DNA of 64,000 nucleotides from Rhodospirillales bacterium (GCA_014324045.1 JACOMY010000028.1:1-64000), one strand, 5' to 3'. Shown: positions 35,840 to 46,154, counted from the first letter of the stretch. Program-made: numbers and translations. The notes: generated from the letters alone by a model not told the origin.

Positions 35840-37618
35840 TCAGACCGCCTGCTGCGGGCGCATGTCGGCTGGATCGATGCCCGCCACCTGGACCGGTGCC
35901 TTCATCGCATCGCGGCGGAAGGGCTCGCCCAGCTCCTGGTTCAAGACCGTTTCGATGAAGGTAGTGACCTGGGTTTCCATTTGCTCCCGAACCGCGGTGC
36001 GCAGGGCCTGGGTCAGTTCGTCCATGGTGGTGACCTGCACGCCCTTGAAACCGCAGGCCTGAGCAATTTTGGCGTACTGCACGTCCAGATCCAGCTCGGT
36101 GCCGACGAAGTTGTCGGCGAACCACAGAGTCGTGTTCCGCTTCTCCGCGCCCCATTGATAGTTGCGGAAAATCACCATGGTGATGGCCGGCCAGCCGTCA
36201 CGGCCGCAAGCGGTCATCTCGTTCATGGAGATACCGAAGGCACCGTCGCCGGCGAAGCCCACCACTGGCACGTCGGGACGGCCGATCTTGGCGCCCAGGA
36301 TCGCCGGAAAGCCGTAGCCGCAAGGACCGAAGAGCCCCGGTGCCAGGTACTTCCGTCCTTCCTCGAAGGTAGGATAGGCATTGCCGATGGCGCAGTTATT
36401 GCCGATGTCGGAAGAGATGATGGCCTCCCGCGGCAAGGCGGACTGGATGGCGCGCCAGGCCATGCGTGGGCTCATGCGCTCCGGCTGACGGGCGCGTGCG
36501 CGCTCGTTCCAGTCGGTGCCAACATCGTCCTCCTCGTGATCGAGCGAGCTCAAGGTCTGCAGCCAGTGCGACCGGGTCTGGGCGATGAGGTCACGGCGCG
36601 CCTGCCGGCCGGCATCGCCGGCAGTGGCGGTCAGCCGTTCGGTCAGCTGTTCGGCGACCAGGCGGGCATCGCCTTGGATGGCAACGCTCACCTTCTTGGT
36701 CAGACCGATGCGGTCGGAATTGATGTCAACCTGGATGACCTTGGCCTCCTTCGGCCAATAGTCGATGCCGTAGCCTGGCAGGGTCGAGAAGGGATTGAGG
36801 CGCGTTCCCAAGGCTAGCACCACGTCGGCCTTGGCGATCAGTTCCATCGCCGCCTTGGAGCCATTGTAGCCCAAGGGACCGACCGACAGTGGGTGCGAGC
36901 CAGGAAAGGCGTCGTTGTGCTGATAGCCACAGCAAACCGGCGCATCCAAACGCTCGGCTAGCACGCGCGACACCTCGATGGCACCCGCCAGCACCACACC
37001 GGCACCGTTCAAAATGACGGGAAACCGGGCGTTCGATAGTAGCTCGGCCGCTGCGGCGACGGCGTCGCGCCCGCCGGCCGGCCGTTCCAGCCGGACGATC
37101 TGCGGTAACTCGATATCCACGACCTGAGTCCAGAAATCGCGCGGCACATTGATCTGCGCCGGCGCGGAGCCACGATGCGCCTTCTCGATCACCCGGTTCA
37201 GCACCTCGGCGATACGGGAGGGATCGCGCACCTCCTCCTGATAGCAGACCATGTCTCGGAACAGGGCCATCTGCTCAATCTCCTGGAAACCGCCCTGACC
37301 GATGGTCTTGTTGGCCGCTTGCGGAGTCACCAACAGCAGCGGCGTGTGGTTCCAGTAGGCAGTCTTGATCGGGGTCACGAAGTTGGTGATTCCGGGACCG
37401 TTCTGGGCCACCGCCATCGCCATCTTTCCAGTCGCGCGGGAATAGCCGTCGGCCATCATGCCGGCATTGCATTCGTGCGCGCAGTCCCAGAAGGCGATGC
37501 CCGCCTGCGGGAAGAGGTCGGAGATCGGCATCATGGCCGAGCCGATGATGCCGAAGGTATGCTGGATACCATGCATCTGGAGGACCTTGACGAAGGCTTC
37601 CTCGGTCGTGGTTTTCAT
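35840..37618 (-). CDS. xsc: Sulfoacetaldehyde acetyltransferase
   Basis: A 592-residue thiamine-diphosphate enzyme converting sulfoacetaldehyde and phosphate to acetyl phosphate and sulfite. The Xsc-type start TTEEAFVKVLQMHGIQHTFGIIGSAMMPISDLFPQAGI, the catalytic glutamate in AHECNAGMMADGYSRATGKMA, GQGGFQEIEQMALFRDMVCYQEEV and the TPP motif GFAGDGAFGISMNEMTACGRDGWPAITMVIFRNYQWGAEK are present. A strong aaaaggaaaagaca site precedes the ATG. It is the key desulfonating enzyme for taurine and related sulfonates; no taurine uptake or dehydrogenase gene is in the window. Confidence 0.94.
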   Translation of the reverse strand: MKTTTEEAFVKVLQMHGIQHTFGIIGSAMMPISDLFPQAGIAFWDCAHECNAGMMADGYSRATGKMAMAVAQNGPGITNFVTPIKTAYWNHTPLLLVTPQAANKTIGQGGFQEIEQMALFRDMVCYQEEVRDPSRIAEVLNRVIEKAHRGSAPAQINVPRDFWTQVVDIELPQIVRLERPAGGRDAVAAAAELLSNARFPVILNGAGVVLAGAIEVSRVLAERLDAPVCCGYQHNDAFPGSHPLSVGPLGYNGSKAAMELIAKADVVLALGTRLNPFSTLPGYGIDYWPKEAKVIQVDINSDRIGLTKKVSVAIQGDARLVAEQLTERLTATAGDAGRQARRDLIAQTRSHWLQTLSSLDHEEDDVGTDWNERARARQPERMSPRMAWRAIQSALPREAIISSDIGNNCAIGNAYPTFEEGRKYLAPGLFGPCGYGFPAILGAKIGRPDVPVVGFAGDGAFGISMNEMTACGRDGWPAITMVIFRNYQWGAEKRNTTLWFADNFVGTELDLDVQYAKIAQACGFKGVQVTTMDELTQALRTAVREQMETQVTTFIETVLNQELGEPFRRDAMKAPVQVAGIDPADMRPQQAV

Positions 37619-37629
37619 TGTCTTTTCCT

Positions 37630-37663
37630 TTTCATAAGAGCTAAACCTGAAAGCGTTTCATAA
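37630..37663 (-). promoter_or_regulatory. Direct-repeat operator candidate upstream of xsc
   Basis: On the minus strand TTATGAAA occurs twice with 18 bases between, ending about 12 bases before the xsc start. The spacing (26 bases, about 2.5 helical turns) and position suggest a regulator-binding pair; the truncated LysR gene beside it is divergent. Confidence 0.45.
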
Positions 37664-37843
37664 AAGGGGGAAAACAGCGCGTAGAGCAACCGGAGAGTCG
37701 CGCGCGCTGCTCCCATGGCCCGCCGGCTCCATCTTATCTGGGCTTATCTTCTCTGGAACGGAAGCGGTCTTCGTCCCTTCGCTGACTCCGTCCCCGATAG
37801 CAATTATTGTATCACGAAAATTCTTGTAGAAAATTACTAAAGG

Positions 37844-38299
37844 TTGGAGCTGGATGTCGCCCTCATTCAAGAACCCGAACAGTTGCCGACCGGATTCCTG
37901 TGGGAGGAAATCGCCCGCCAGGAAGTTGTCGCGGCCGCACCCAAGGACGCCGAAGAAACTGAGATCAAGGGGCTCTTGGCGCACTATCCCTACATCCGCT
38001 TCAACCGCACGGCACGGGTAGCTCCCCTAATCAAGCGTCGTTTGGCAAAACTCGGCCTAACGCCGCTCCCGGTAGTGGAACTGCACCCCATCGAGGCCAT
38101 TCGCTCCCTCGTTCGCTTGGGCTTCGGGGTTTCCATCCTACCCAGCACCGGGCCTAAGCACGATGCGGAGGGGCTGTGTCACATCTCTATCGGCGAGCCA
38201 CCGCTCTACCGGCGCATCGGCTTCTTCAAGCGGGCCGACATGAGCCGCCGCCGGGTTGCCGGGATCGTACAAGAGGCCTTCAAGGCCGCGGCAGCATAG
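37844..38299 (+). pseudogene. Truncated LysR-type regulator (effector domain only)
   Basis: About 151 codons are left: LELDVALIQEPEQLPTGFLWEEI, then RLGFGVSILPSTGPKHDAEGL, which are the second half of a LysR effector-binding domain. A stop codon lies right before the first codon and no helix-turn-helix region is found in any frame of the 225 bases between it and xsc, so the DNA-binding half is gone. It probably once controlled xsc from the divergent position. Confidence 0.75.
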
Positions 38300-38333
38300 T
38301 AAATAGGCAAAACAGAGGGCAATTTTGCCTAGC

Positions 38334-39070
38334 TTAACGGGCGGCTACGGCTGCAATGTGTCCGGCAAATTTTGTGACGAAGGTTTTGAGTGAGGTGAGA
38401 TCACTCAGATGCCGATAGGCTCCGTCCTCCGCTGCCGTTCGGGATGAACTTAAGAAGGTGGCACTTGTATAGAGTCCTTCCTGGACAAGCTTGCGGCATA
38501 GGAGGTCATAGCGGGTCGAGTACGACGTTCCCTTGAATTCGGGGAAAACAGGGAAATGCGGTTCGCTATCCCGCACAGGCGAGCGCGAGGACTCGCAGTC
38601 TTCCAGAAGCATGATCCATCCCAGGAAAGGGCGTGGGGCCTCTTCGCCAAGTGCTCCTTCCCGGTAGGCGGTCCAGAAGTCATGAGCGGTTCCAATGGCC
38701 TCTTCGGATCGGTTGTTGAAGTTGTTGCCGAAAGACGGCCCAACCTGGGACTTGAATTCAAGAGCGGCGACAAGCTCTCCGCGGTACACGACCAACATGT
38801 CCCAGAGCTTCGTCGGACGGAAGAAGCTAGGTAGCGTCAGTACACGGCGCTGCACACAGATATTGGCAAGCGGTAGACCATTGGCTGCGACGAGCTCATG
38901 CGCCAACTCTACAAAGCCGTCCATGTTCTTACCGGCCGTGACGGCTCCACGCGCGCCTGAATCAGTGTTACCCGATGCAATCTGCTTGGCCATCGCGGAT
39001 TCACGGTTGCCCAAAAGAGCTTCACAGCCTGTCGGGCACACGCTTCGTAATTGGCAAGATCAAGACTCAT
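38334..39070 (-). pseudogene. XhoI/PaeR7I-type restriction endonuclease, frameshifted
   Basis: From the ATG at 39070, which overlaps the methylase stop by 11 bases, the frame reads [22 protein letters not shown], the family start. Near 39005 the frame must shift by one missing base to continue as [20 protein letters not shown] and onward through [46 protein letters not shown] (catalytic ExK) and [13 protein letters not shown] to the stop at 38334. The single-base indel splits the gene, so a full-length nuclease would not be made unless the shift is programmed or a sequencing error. An ATG at 38993 could make an N-terminally shortened protein. Confidence 0.82.
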
Positions 39071-40862
39071 TGCCTGCGGCGCCTCCTTCGATCAATGCCA
39101 GATCGGACGCATTAAACCCGTAGAGCTTGGAGACACTCTCATTAAGGCTGTGCCGGTCGTGCGTCTCGGCATAGGCAGCCAAGCGGTCCCGTAGATCGCT
39201 GCTTACTTCCGACCACCTTGGAATCCTGATCTTGCGTAGATACTGCGCCTGAAACCGCAAATAGCCGCCCCGCATGCGTGTGCAATAGAGAGCAACGAAG
39301 AGTCGCGCGATTCCAGAGCACATAACGGCTTGCAAGGCATGTACATCCCATTCGCTGGAGATAATGTAATAGAGGTTGTGATGAGGATAGAGCTTGCCTT
39401 CCTCGTATACGATTGAAGCATCCCCTTTGATGTCCGGGATCAGGAGTTTCTCGCGGTAGGTAAGCTCGGGGTAAATACGGTCAATCGTGCGATACCAGTC
39501 GCGCGGGTTCTTTTCGGCCACATGGCGGCCTGCGATTTGTTCCCGATGTTCTCCAAGATAGGTGCGGAGCTTCGGAAAATCCTCAAGATCGACAAGCTTT
39601 CCATCGTCACCGAAAGGATTGACGATACCTTTGCCGCGCCAAGCCACATGGCCATCGAGGATATCTCGGGTCATTACAAGCGGAAGCTTGCGTGACGGCT
39701 CGACATCGAGGCTGTCAAAGTCGCCTATGAAAGCCTTGTCGGCTCCGGTCGCAACGCCGATCCCGACCTTGCATCCTGCATCCTCCAGAGCAGGGAACTG
39801 CGCCTCAAGGCGGCGCACAAGGGCGAGTTCGTCGAAGGAATCGAGCACCCAGGGCTCACCGTTGAGTGCTACTTTTTCGATCTCGCGGACCTTGCTTGCC
39901 TCTGGCAGCTGGGGAGCGGTCAGATCGGCGGCCAGGGAAGCAAGGAACGAAGGCTCGATATTTGGGCGCGCGTAGACACGGGTCGCGTCCGCGGGGTTCC
40001 TTTCTATAATGGTAATCGCTGGATAGGCGCTTACGTCATCGTGAAAGGCGTCCGTGCCGACCATATCGACATAAATTTTAAGGCTGTAGGATTTGCTGAC
40101 GATCTCCCGAAGCTTCTTACCATACTTGTTTTTCATCCAACGGTCGGCGCAGATGAAGCCGAGTTGTCCTCCCTGCCTTAGCAAGCCAAGGGAACGCTCG
40201 ATGAATGGCACGTAAATATCGGCGCGGTCGTATATGGTGCGGTAGCGCTGCCGGTACTCGCTCATGAGCACGTCCGGGATGCTCTCCTGGCGCAGGTAAG
40301 GCGGGTTTCCGAGGACATGCGTGAAGCCTGACTGCAGATCGGTCAGAAGGAAATCGTCTTGGATCATCCAAGCATTACAGAGACGATCGGCGTCTGCAGG
40401 CTCGATACCTGATTCGACAAGCTTGTGAGCGACAAGATTGCGTGTCTTCTCGAATGTCTTACGGTGTAGCTCAACAGCACAAATTGCATTCCCGAGATCT
40501 TGGAAACTGAGCTTGTCTTGAAGATGCGCTGCCTGGATTAAACGATCGAGCGCCGGGATTAGGAAGTCGCCATCTCCGAAGGACGGTTCGAGAAGCCTGT
40601 AGTCGAAGAGCGGAGCGGATTCTTTATAACCGCTGATATCGAGAATAAAATCAACTACTTCACGGCGAGTGAAGATAGCACCGCGCTCTTCAATGCCTGC
40701 TTGCGTTGCCAGTTTTTCAACAGCTTGTATAACGGCGCAGAAGCTATGAAGGGCCGGGGTATTCGAGGGACCCGACGGTGTGCCAAGACGCGCTTGTGCG
40801 GCGGATGTTTCTTCATCCGTGTTTCTCCAATCTGAGAGGGCGCATCTGACGGTCGAAGACAT
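39060..40862 (-). CDS. XhoI/PaeR7I-type N6-adenine DNA methyltransferase
   Basis: A 600-residue modification enzyme. The S-adenosylmethionine motif is [15 protein letters not shown] near residue 91, the catalytic motif IV is [14 protein letters not shown] (NPPY at 186-189), and [17 protein letters not shown] follows. The C-terminal half carries target recognition ([31 protein letters not shown]). Partner nuclease similarity to XhoI/PaeR7I suggests it methylates adenine in CTCGAG, which is inference. The gene overlaps the nuclease start. Base composition is less GC-rich at third positions than its neighbours, suggesting transfer. Confidence 0.9.
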   Translation of the reverse strand: MSSTVRCALSDWRNTDEETSAAQARLGTPSGPSNTPALHSFCAVIQAVEKLATQAGIEERGAIFTRREVVDFILDISGYKESAPLFDYRLLEPSFGDGDFLIPALDRLIQAAHLQDKLSFQDLGNAICAVELHRKTFEKTRNLVAHKLVESGIEPADADRLCNAWMIQDDFLLTDLQSGFTHVLGNPPYLRQESIPDVLMSEYRQRYRTIYDRADIYVPFIERSLGLLRQGGQLGFICADRWMKNKYGKKLREIVSKSYSLKIYVDMVGTDAFHDDVSAYPAITIIERNPADATRVYARPNIEPSFLASLAADLTAPQLPEASKVREIEKVALNGEPWVLDSFDELALVRRLEAQFPALEDAGCKVGIGVATGADKAFIGDFDSLDVEPSRKLPLVMTRDILDGHVAWRGKGIVNPFGDDGKLVDLEDFPKLRTYLGEHREQIAGRHVAEKNPRDWYRTIDRIYPELTYREKLLIPDIKGDASIVYEEGKLYPHHNLYYIISSEWDVHALQAVMCSGIARLFVALYCTRMRGGYLRFQAQYLRKIRIPRWSEVSSDLRDRLAAYAETHDRHSLNESVSKLYGFNASDLALIEGGAAGNES

Positions 40863-40887
40863 TCGGATTTCATCCTGATTGCGTTTT

Positions 40888-41967
40888 TCAGTTCTTCCGG
40901 TCTGCAGTGTCTATTCGCTGCGCATCGCGGATGAGCGCCGCGGATCGGTAGAAACCGTGGGCCATTTTGGTGAAGGGGGTGAGCAGGAAGAAAGCCAGCA
41001 CGGCCCCGAGATGGAGAGCCAGCAGGGCGGGCATCAGCGGTGTTTGCCCTAAGCCGTAGAGGAGCAGGCCCGACAGCCCGGCAAACCCGAGCAAGAGAAC
41101 AAAAGCCTTCTCCCCGCCCCAGGCCCGAACATCTCCAAGCGCAGGGTCGGATTGCCGCTTGAGTACAGCCATCCAGCCGCAGCCGATCGTCAGGAGAATA
41201 CCGCCGGGCACTCCAAGGAGCTTCGGCAGAGACCAGAACCCGTAAGGCGCGTGCAGGTCAAAGCCGTAATGCATTGCTGTCCCGGCCGAGGTGGAGGCAA
41301 AGCACAACAAAAACCCATACAGAATCGCCTGATGGGCGTAGCGGCGGGCGTGACTGAAACGATCCTCATCCTCGAAATTGCAGCCTTCGCCATGGCCTGC
41401 CGCCAGGTCTTTCATCCGAACCGCTTTGCCGAACGCGGTCATCAGATGAGACAGTCGGACCCTCTGACCCCCCACCGAGCGCCAATAGCGGCGCAGCCCA
41501 ATGCCGATGCTGACCGAGGGCAGCAGGAAGGCGGGGACAAAGATCGCCACCATCGCGGTATGGGACAGCGTCGCATAGAAGCCGTCGCCATTGCCGCCGA
41601 GGCCGCGTATCGCCCAGAGGATCAGCGCAAAGCCCAGCACCGAAACCAGCGCAACGGCGCCGCCATGAGTGTGGAACCTGCGTGCCAGAAGTTGCGGCCA
41701 GGCAAAGCTTTCCCAACTGTCGCGGCGCACTTCGGCCAGGGCGGCGGGCAGGTTCAGGTCGAACTCATGCGGGGCAGTATATTGGCAGGCATAGTAGCAC
41801 CCCCGGCAGTTGTGGCAGAGATTGGCCAGTTGGACAATGTCGCCATCCGAGAAGGCACGCCCCGCATGCATGGAGGGGAAGACGGAACAATAGCCCTCGC
41901 AATAGCGGCAGGCATTGCAGATCCCGGCCTGACGGCGGGCTTCCTGTATAAGATCAAGGGTCTGCAT
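40888..41967 (-). CDS. tcuB: Tricarballylate utilization iron-sulfur membrane protein TcuB
   Basis: A 359-residue protein that re-oxidises the FADH2 of TcuA and feeds the quinone pool. The N-terminus has two cysteine clusters, [15 protein letters not shown] and [19 protein letters not shown], for 4Fe-4S centres, then about six membrane helices ([54 protein letters not shown] and others). It overlaps tcuA by 14 bases. Confidence 0.92.
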   Translation of the reverse strand: MQTLDLIQEARRQAGICNACRYCEGYCSVFPSMHAGRAFSDGDIVQLANLCHNCRGCYYACQYTAPHEFDLNLPAALAEVRRDSWESFAWPQLLARRFHTHGGAVALVSVLGFALILWAIRGLGGNGDGFYATLSHTAMVAIFVPAFLLPSVSIGIGLRRYWRSVGGQRVRLSHLMTAFGKAVRMKDLAAGHGEGCNFEDEDRFSHARRYAHQAILYGFLLCFASTSAGTAMHYGFDLHAPYGFWSLPKLLGVPGGILLTIGCGWMAVLKRQSDPALGDVRAWGGEKAFVLLLGFAGLSGLLLYGLGQTPLMPALLALHLGAVLAFFLLTPFTKMAHGFYRSAALIRDAQRIDTADRKN

Positions 41968-43342
41968 GCTTTGCGGCCTCCGCCCCTGCGATACGTCCGA
42001 ATACGGTGCCGACGGTCATGCCGAACCCGGCCAGGTATCCTTGACCCAGAATGGATCCGGCCATCGTCTCCCCGGCGGCCCAGAGGTTTTGAATGGGGCC
42101 TTCCGCCGTACGGCATTGGGCGCGGTCATCGACCTTGAGCCCCAGATAGGTAAAGGTCACCCCGGTGCGCAGGGAATAGCCGTAAAAGGGCGGCTCGGCG
42201 ATGGGGCGCGCCCAGTTGGTCTTGGGCGGATTCAGCCCAGTGGTGGCCACGCCGTCCAACTCGGTCGGGTGGAAGGCGGAGGTATCGCCACAGGCGGCGT
42301 TGAATTTCTCGACCGTGGCGCGCAGCTTGTCCGCGCGCAGACCCATCTTTCCGGCCAGATCTTCCAGACTGCCGGCCTTTATGGGCGGAAAGACCGATGG
42401 CATGAACAGGTTGATCGACTTCGCGTCGATGATCGCGTGCCCCACCTGATCGGGCTGCGCCGCTACCAGCCGGCCCCAGATCGCATAGCGTTTGGGCCAG
42501 ACATCTTCGCCCTCGTCATAGAACCGTTCGGCATTATTGTTGACGACGATGGAAAAGGGTACACAATCCAACCGGGTCACGATGCCACCGTCATATTTCG
42601 GCGCGCGCCCGTCGATGGCCACGGCGTGGCACTGATCAGCGTCCCCGATGCTCTCCACCCCTTGATCCAAAAGATCGGCCAGCACGGCACCGCGATTGTA
42701 AGGCGTGCCACGGATCAGGAAATTCTGCGCCGCCGGCCCCCAGGCGCGGGTCAGCCAATCGATATCCGCCTGAAACCCGCCCGAGGCCACGACAACTGCC
42801 TTGGGCGAGAGGCTATGGCCTTCGCTCCGATGGGTGTAATCGACGCGGGCGATCCGGTCGCCTTGCAGTTCCAGATGGGTGACGGCGGCCTCATAGAGCA
42901 CATCCACCCCCAGCTTTGCGGCCGTGCGGTAATAGGCGTTCACCAGGCTCTTGCCGCCGCCCATGAAGAACGCATTCGTGCGGGCCAGCGACAGGGTACC
43001 CGACAGCGGCGGCTGAAAGCGCACGCCACGGTCCTGCATCCAGGACAGGCAGTCCTTGCTGGTGCGGATAGCGAGCCGGGCCAGCTGCTCGTCCGTCTTG
43101 CCGCCCGTAACCTGCAGCAGATCGGCCAGGTATTCCTCTTCGGTGTAGTCGTCTATCAAGGGCCCCAGCGGCCCGCGATGCATACAGCGGAAATTGCGGG
43201 TGTGGCGGGAGTTGCCGCCGCGATAGGCCTTGGGCGCAGTTTCCAGGATCAACACCCGTGCCCCCGCCTCCGCCGCTGTCATCGCCGCAGAAAGCGCCGC
43301 GTTGCCGCCACCTATTACCGCTATGTCGTAGCGCTCTGTCAT
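41954..43342 (-). CDS. tcuA: FAD-dependent tricarballylate dehydrogenase TcuA
   Basis: A 462-residue flavoprotein of the fumarate-reductase/succinate-dehydrogenase fold that oxidises tricarballylate to cis-aconitate. Visible are the FAD loop DIAVIGGGNAALSAAMTAAEAGARVLILE, the HTRNFRCMH segment, VVVASGGFQADIDW, VTRLDCVPFSIVVNNNAERF and the C-terminal LWAAGETMAGSILGQGYLAGFGMTVGTVFGR. ATG at 43342 faces the regulator across 78 bases. No TcuC transporter gene follows. Confidence 0.92.
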   Translation of the reverse strand: MTERYDIAVIGGGNAALSAAMTAAEAGARVLILETAPKAYRGGNSRHTRNFRCMHRGPLGPLIDDYTEEEYLADLLQVTGGKTDEQLARLAIRTSKDCLSWMQDRGVRFQPPLSGTLSLARTNAFFMGGGKSLVNAYYRTAAKLGVDVLYEAAVTHLELQGDRIARVDYTHRSEGHSLSPKAVVVASGGFQADIDWLTRAWGPAAQNFLIRGTPYNRGAVLADLLDQGVESIGDADQCHAVAIDGRAPKYDGGIVTRLDCVPFSIVVNNNAERFYDEGEDVWPKRYAIWGRLVAAQPDQVGHAIIDAKSINLFMPSVFPPIKAGSLEDLAGKMGLRADKLRATVEKFNAACGDTSAFHPTELDGVATTGLNPPKTNWARPIAEPPFYGYSLRTGVTFTYLGLKVDDRAQCRTAEGPIQNLWAAGETMAGSILGQGYLAGFGMTVGTVFGRIAGAEAAKHADP

Positions 43343-43400
43343 GCTGTCCTCCCGGTTAGGCCCGCACTAGCCCCAGCGTTCCAATTTGACAAGTGACGCT

Positions 43401-43411
43401 ATTGCAGCAAT
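43401..43411. promoter_or_regulatory. Dyad in the tcuA/LysR intergenic region
   Basis: attgc-a-gcaat is a perfect 11-base dyad 10 bases before the regulator ATG, in the only intergenic space shared by the divergent genes. It is a candidate LysR-binding half site. Confidence 0.4.
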
Positions 43412-43420
43412 TAATGCGCT

Positions 43421-44323
43421 ATGCGCATCGATTTCGATTTTGGCGATCTCGAAGCCTTTCTGGCGGTCAAGGAGACCGGCAGTTTTCATGCGGCGGCCGA
43501 GACACTGAACCTGTCTCAATCGGCCATCACCCGGCGGTTAGCGAAACTGGAACAGGCGCTCGACACGCAATTGTTCGAGCGTACGACCCGTAGCGTGAAA
43601 CCCACGCTTGCGGCCAAGCGGCTGCAGGCACGGGCAGAGGAAATTCTGGCAGGGGCGCATGAAACCACACGGGCGATGCGAGACGAAACTGTTGCAGTCG
43701 CCCACCAAAAAGAACGGCTCGTCACCGTCGCCACGCTTCCGACCTTGGTGTCACGGCTTGTGCTACCGGCGCTCACGCGGTTCAGGGCAGATGGCAAGGT
43801 TGCGCGCCTGCGGATCTTGGACGAGTCCGCCAATCGCGTAGCCGAAGCGGTCGCCGGGGGCGACGCGGATTTCGGCCTCTGCTCACTTCCGGCCCTCGAA
43901 CCGGCAACCCTTTTCGAACCGCTCTTCGATGACCGGGTTGTTTTGGTTCTGCCAAAGCAACATCCGCTGGCCGGCCGGCATCGGGTCAGCCTGCGCCAAC
44001 TTACCGCTACGCCGCTGATCTTGCCTGCGCGGGGAACCGGAAACCGAGTGCTTATCGACGAGGCCATGGCCCGTGCGCGCACGGCAATTCACTGGGCAAT
44101 GGAGGTTGGGCGCAGCACCACGGCAATCGAGTCGGTCCTAAAAGGCTTCGGTGCCGCCCTGTTGCCGGAGACCGCTCTCACCTCGCCGCTGGCATCGAGT
44201 GTTGCGTGCTGTGTGCTGGACGGCCTTAATATCGCCCGCCCGGTCGGTTTGCTGTCGCGCGCCGGACAGGTTGAAACGGCTTCGGTTACTGCGCTGAAAT
44301 CTGCAATTCGACTATCGGTCTGA
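43421..44323 (+). CDS. LysR-type transcriptional regulator (TcuR-like position)
   Basis: A 300-residue LysR protein. Residues 1-60 form the winged helix (FDFGDLEAFLAVKETGSFHAAAETLNLSQSAITRRLAKLEQAL, LFERTTRSVKPT) and residues 90-295 the effector domain (RLVLPALTRFRADGKVARLRIL, GGDADFGLCSLPAL). It is divergent from tcuA, the usual place of the tcuR activator. Confidence 0.9.
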   Translation: MRIDFDFGDLEAFLAVKETGSFHAAAETLNLSQSAITRRLAKLEQALDTQLFERTTRSVKPTLAAKRLQARAEEILAGAHETTRAMRDETVAVAHQKERLVTVATLPTLVSRLVLPALTRFRADGKVARLRILDESANRVAEAVAGGDADFGLCSLPALEPATLFEPLFDDRVVLVLPKQHPLAGRHRVSLRQLTATPLILPARGTGNRVLIDEAMARARTAIHWAMEVGRSTTAIESVLKGFGAALLPETALTSPLASSVACCVLDGLNIARPVGLLSRAGQVETASVTALKSAIRLSV

Positions 44324-44359
44324 AAAACAGGTCACCGGCGTCGAAATCCTGTCCCGGCT

Positions 44360-45947
44360 TCAGCTCTTCTTCGGTGCCTTGAACAGATCCTTGCGCAGTG
44401 TCATAAGCGCGCCGGGGTCGATCTTGGCCTGAACGACCGTGGTTTGGCCACTGGCAATCGCCGTTTGCAGTGCGGGGCCCATTTCGCCCGGTCCCTCGAC
44501 CCAGATGCCCTTGCCGCCGCAGAGCTCGGCAAACTTATCGTAACGGGGAGATGCGATCTCCGCCCCCAGCAGCCGTCCGCCGTAGAACTCCTGCTGATAG
44601 GCCTTCTCGGCGCCCCATGCCTCGTTGTCGAGCACAACGGCGACCACCGCTAGCCGATGCTGAATGGCGGTTTGGATTTCGATCATCGTGTATCCTGCCG
44701 CCCCATCGCCCATAACCGCGACAACGGGGCACTCGGGGGCGGCGGCCTTGGCGCCAATCGCTGCGGCAAGCCCAAAACCGACGAGCCCGAAATCCAGCGG
44801 GGTAATCAGGCTCATCGGCCGATAGTGGGCCAAGCGGTCGGCAGCCTGAAGGCAGGTATTGCCGGTATCCAGGGTGACGATGGCATCTTTGGGAAGCGCT
44901 GCGCGGATCTCGCCCAAGGCACGGCGTGGATGCATGGGCAGGGTCTCGATCGCGGCTTCTTCGCCGCGTTCGTCCTGCAGACTTTGCATGTCGGTCTTGA
45001 ACAGGGCCCGCCAGGCGTCGCATTGCGGCTTGCTTGCGATAGCCGTCAGCGCTTCGGCGGTTAGACGTGCATCCCCTTGGGCTGCGATCTCGGCCGGGAA
45101 GTAACGGCCCACGGCGGAGCCTTCGATATCCACCTGGGCGATGCGCGTGTCCGCACCCACGTAATCGTTGCTGTGAAACGTCGAGTTGAAGCCGAGCCGC
45201 GCGCCCAGAACGACCATTGCGTCGGCTTCGCGCGTCAGACGGCTGGCCACGCGGTTGCCGCGCGGCCCGGCTTGCCCCGCAAACCAGGGATGGCCATGTT
45301 CCATCACATCGGCATGGCCGGTCGAGGCGACAACAGGCACCTCCAGCTTTTCTGCCAGCGCGGTCACAGCATCGCGCCCGGCCCCCCATTTCAAGCCGCC
45401 ACCGGCAAAGATCACCGGGCGCTCAGCCTCTTCGAGCAAAGCTGCGATGGCCGCGACATCGTCGGAAGACGCCGGCCCGGGGCGGGCGATGTTGATCGCG
45501 ACAGGGGCGATCGCGGGTATCTCTTCGGCAAAGAGATCGCGCGGCACATGCAGCACGACAGGCCCCCGCCGCCCGCTGTTGGCCAGCCGAATGGCGTCCT
45601 CCAGCATCGGGGCAAGACGCGAAGGGTCCGTCACCATGACCGAGCGTTTGCAGATCGGGGCGAACAGGGCTACTTGATCGACCTCCTGAAAGGTATCCTT
45701 GCCCTGATCGGCGCGGGTGATGGCCCCGGCAATTGCGACCAGCGGCGAATAGGCCAGCTGCGCCTCGGCCACGGCGGTTTCCGGCGGCACGTTCGTCCCG
45801 CGCGCCGACATAAGAGATCCCGCCGCCTCGATACATGGCGTCGTAAAGCTCCAGCATCGACCCGCCCAAGAGGCCGAATACCCTATCGATGCCGTTGGCT
45901 TTCAGTACCCGGTAGACAGCCTCGCCACCGTCGATCCGCTCTGTCAT
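44360..45947 (-). pseudogene. Broken thiamine-diphosphate enzyme gene (acetolactate synthase-like)
   Basis: The 5' part from ATG 45947 reads MTERIDGGEAVYRVLKANGI and continues to RDERAAG, including the catalytic glutamate. Near 45779 the coding sequence jumps to another frame and resumes at TAVAEAQLAYSPLVAIAGAITRADQGK, running to the stop at 44360 with the central domain and the TPP motif (VMGDGAAGYTMIEIQTAIQHRL). About 28 residues (the MADGYAR..GKPGV..GPG..N segment expected here) are missing and the frame changes by one, so an internal deletion of roughly 85 bases has killed the gene. Original substrate unknown. It lies downstream of the amine operon on the same strand; the 207 bases up to 46155 hold nothing clear. 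Confidence 0.82.
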
Positions 45948-46154
45948 GTGTCTTTGCTTTCCTGCGGAAGCCCTCGTGCCGGCATGCTATCAGCGGTGGC
46001 CGGCTACGCCCTTACTGGGGTGGCGATGCCCGGCACCCCGATTGTCTCCGGCCAAGCCTCCTTGGGCCGATTTTCCAAACCGATGGCCCCTGTGCCGGGC
46101 TGCGGGCAGAACCTTCAAGGCCGCGCTCTGCGGGTTTCCCGGGGTTTTCATGCT

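Noticed and set aside
41966-43396. Long plus-strand open frame (476 codons) opposite tcuA
   Set aside because: It mirrors a well-supported flavoprotein gene; GC-rich codon use creates long antisense frames. No family motifs.
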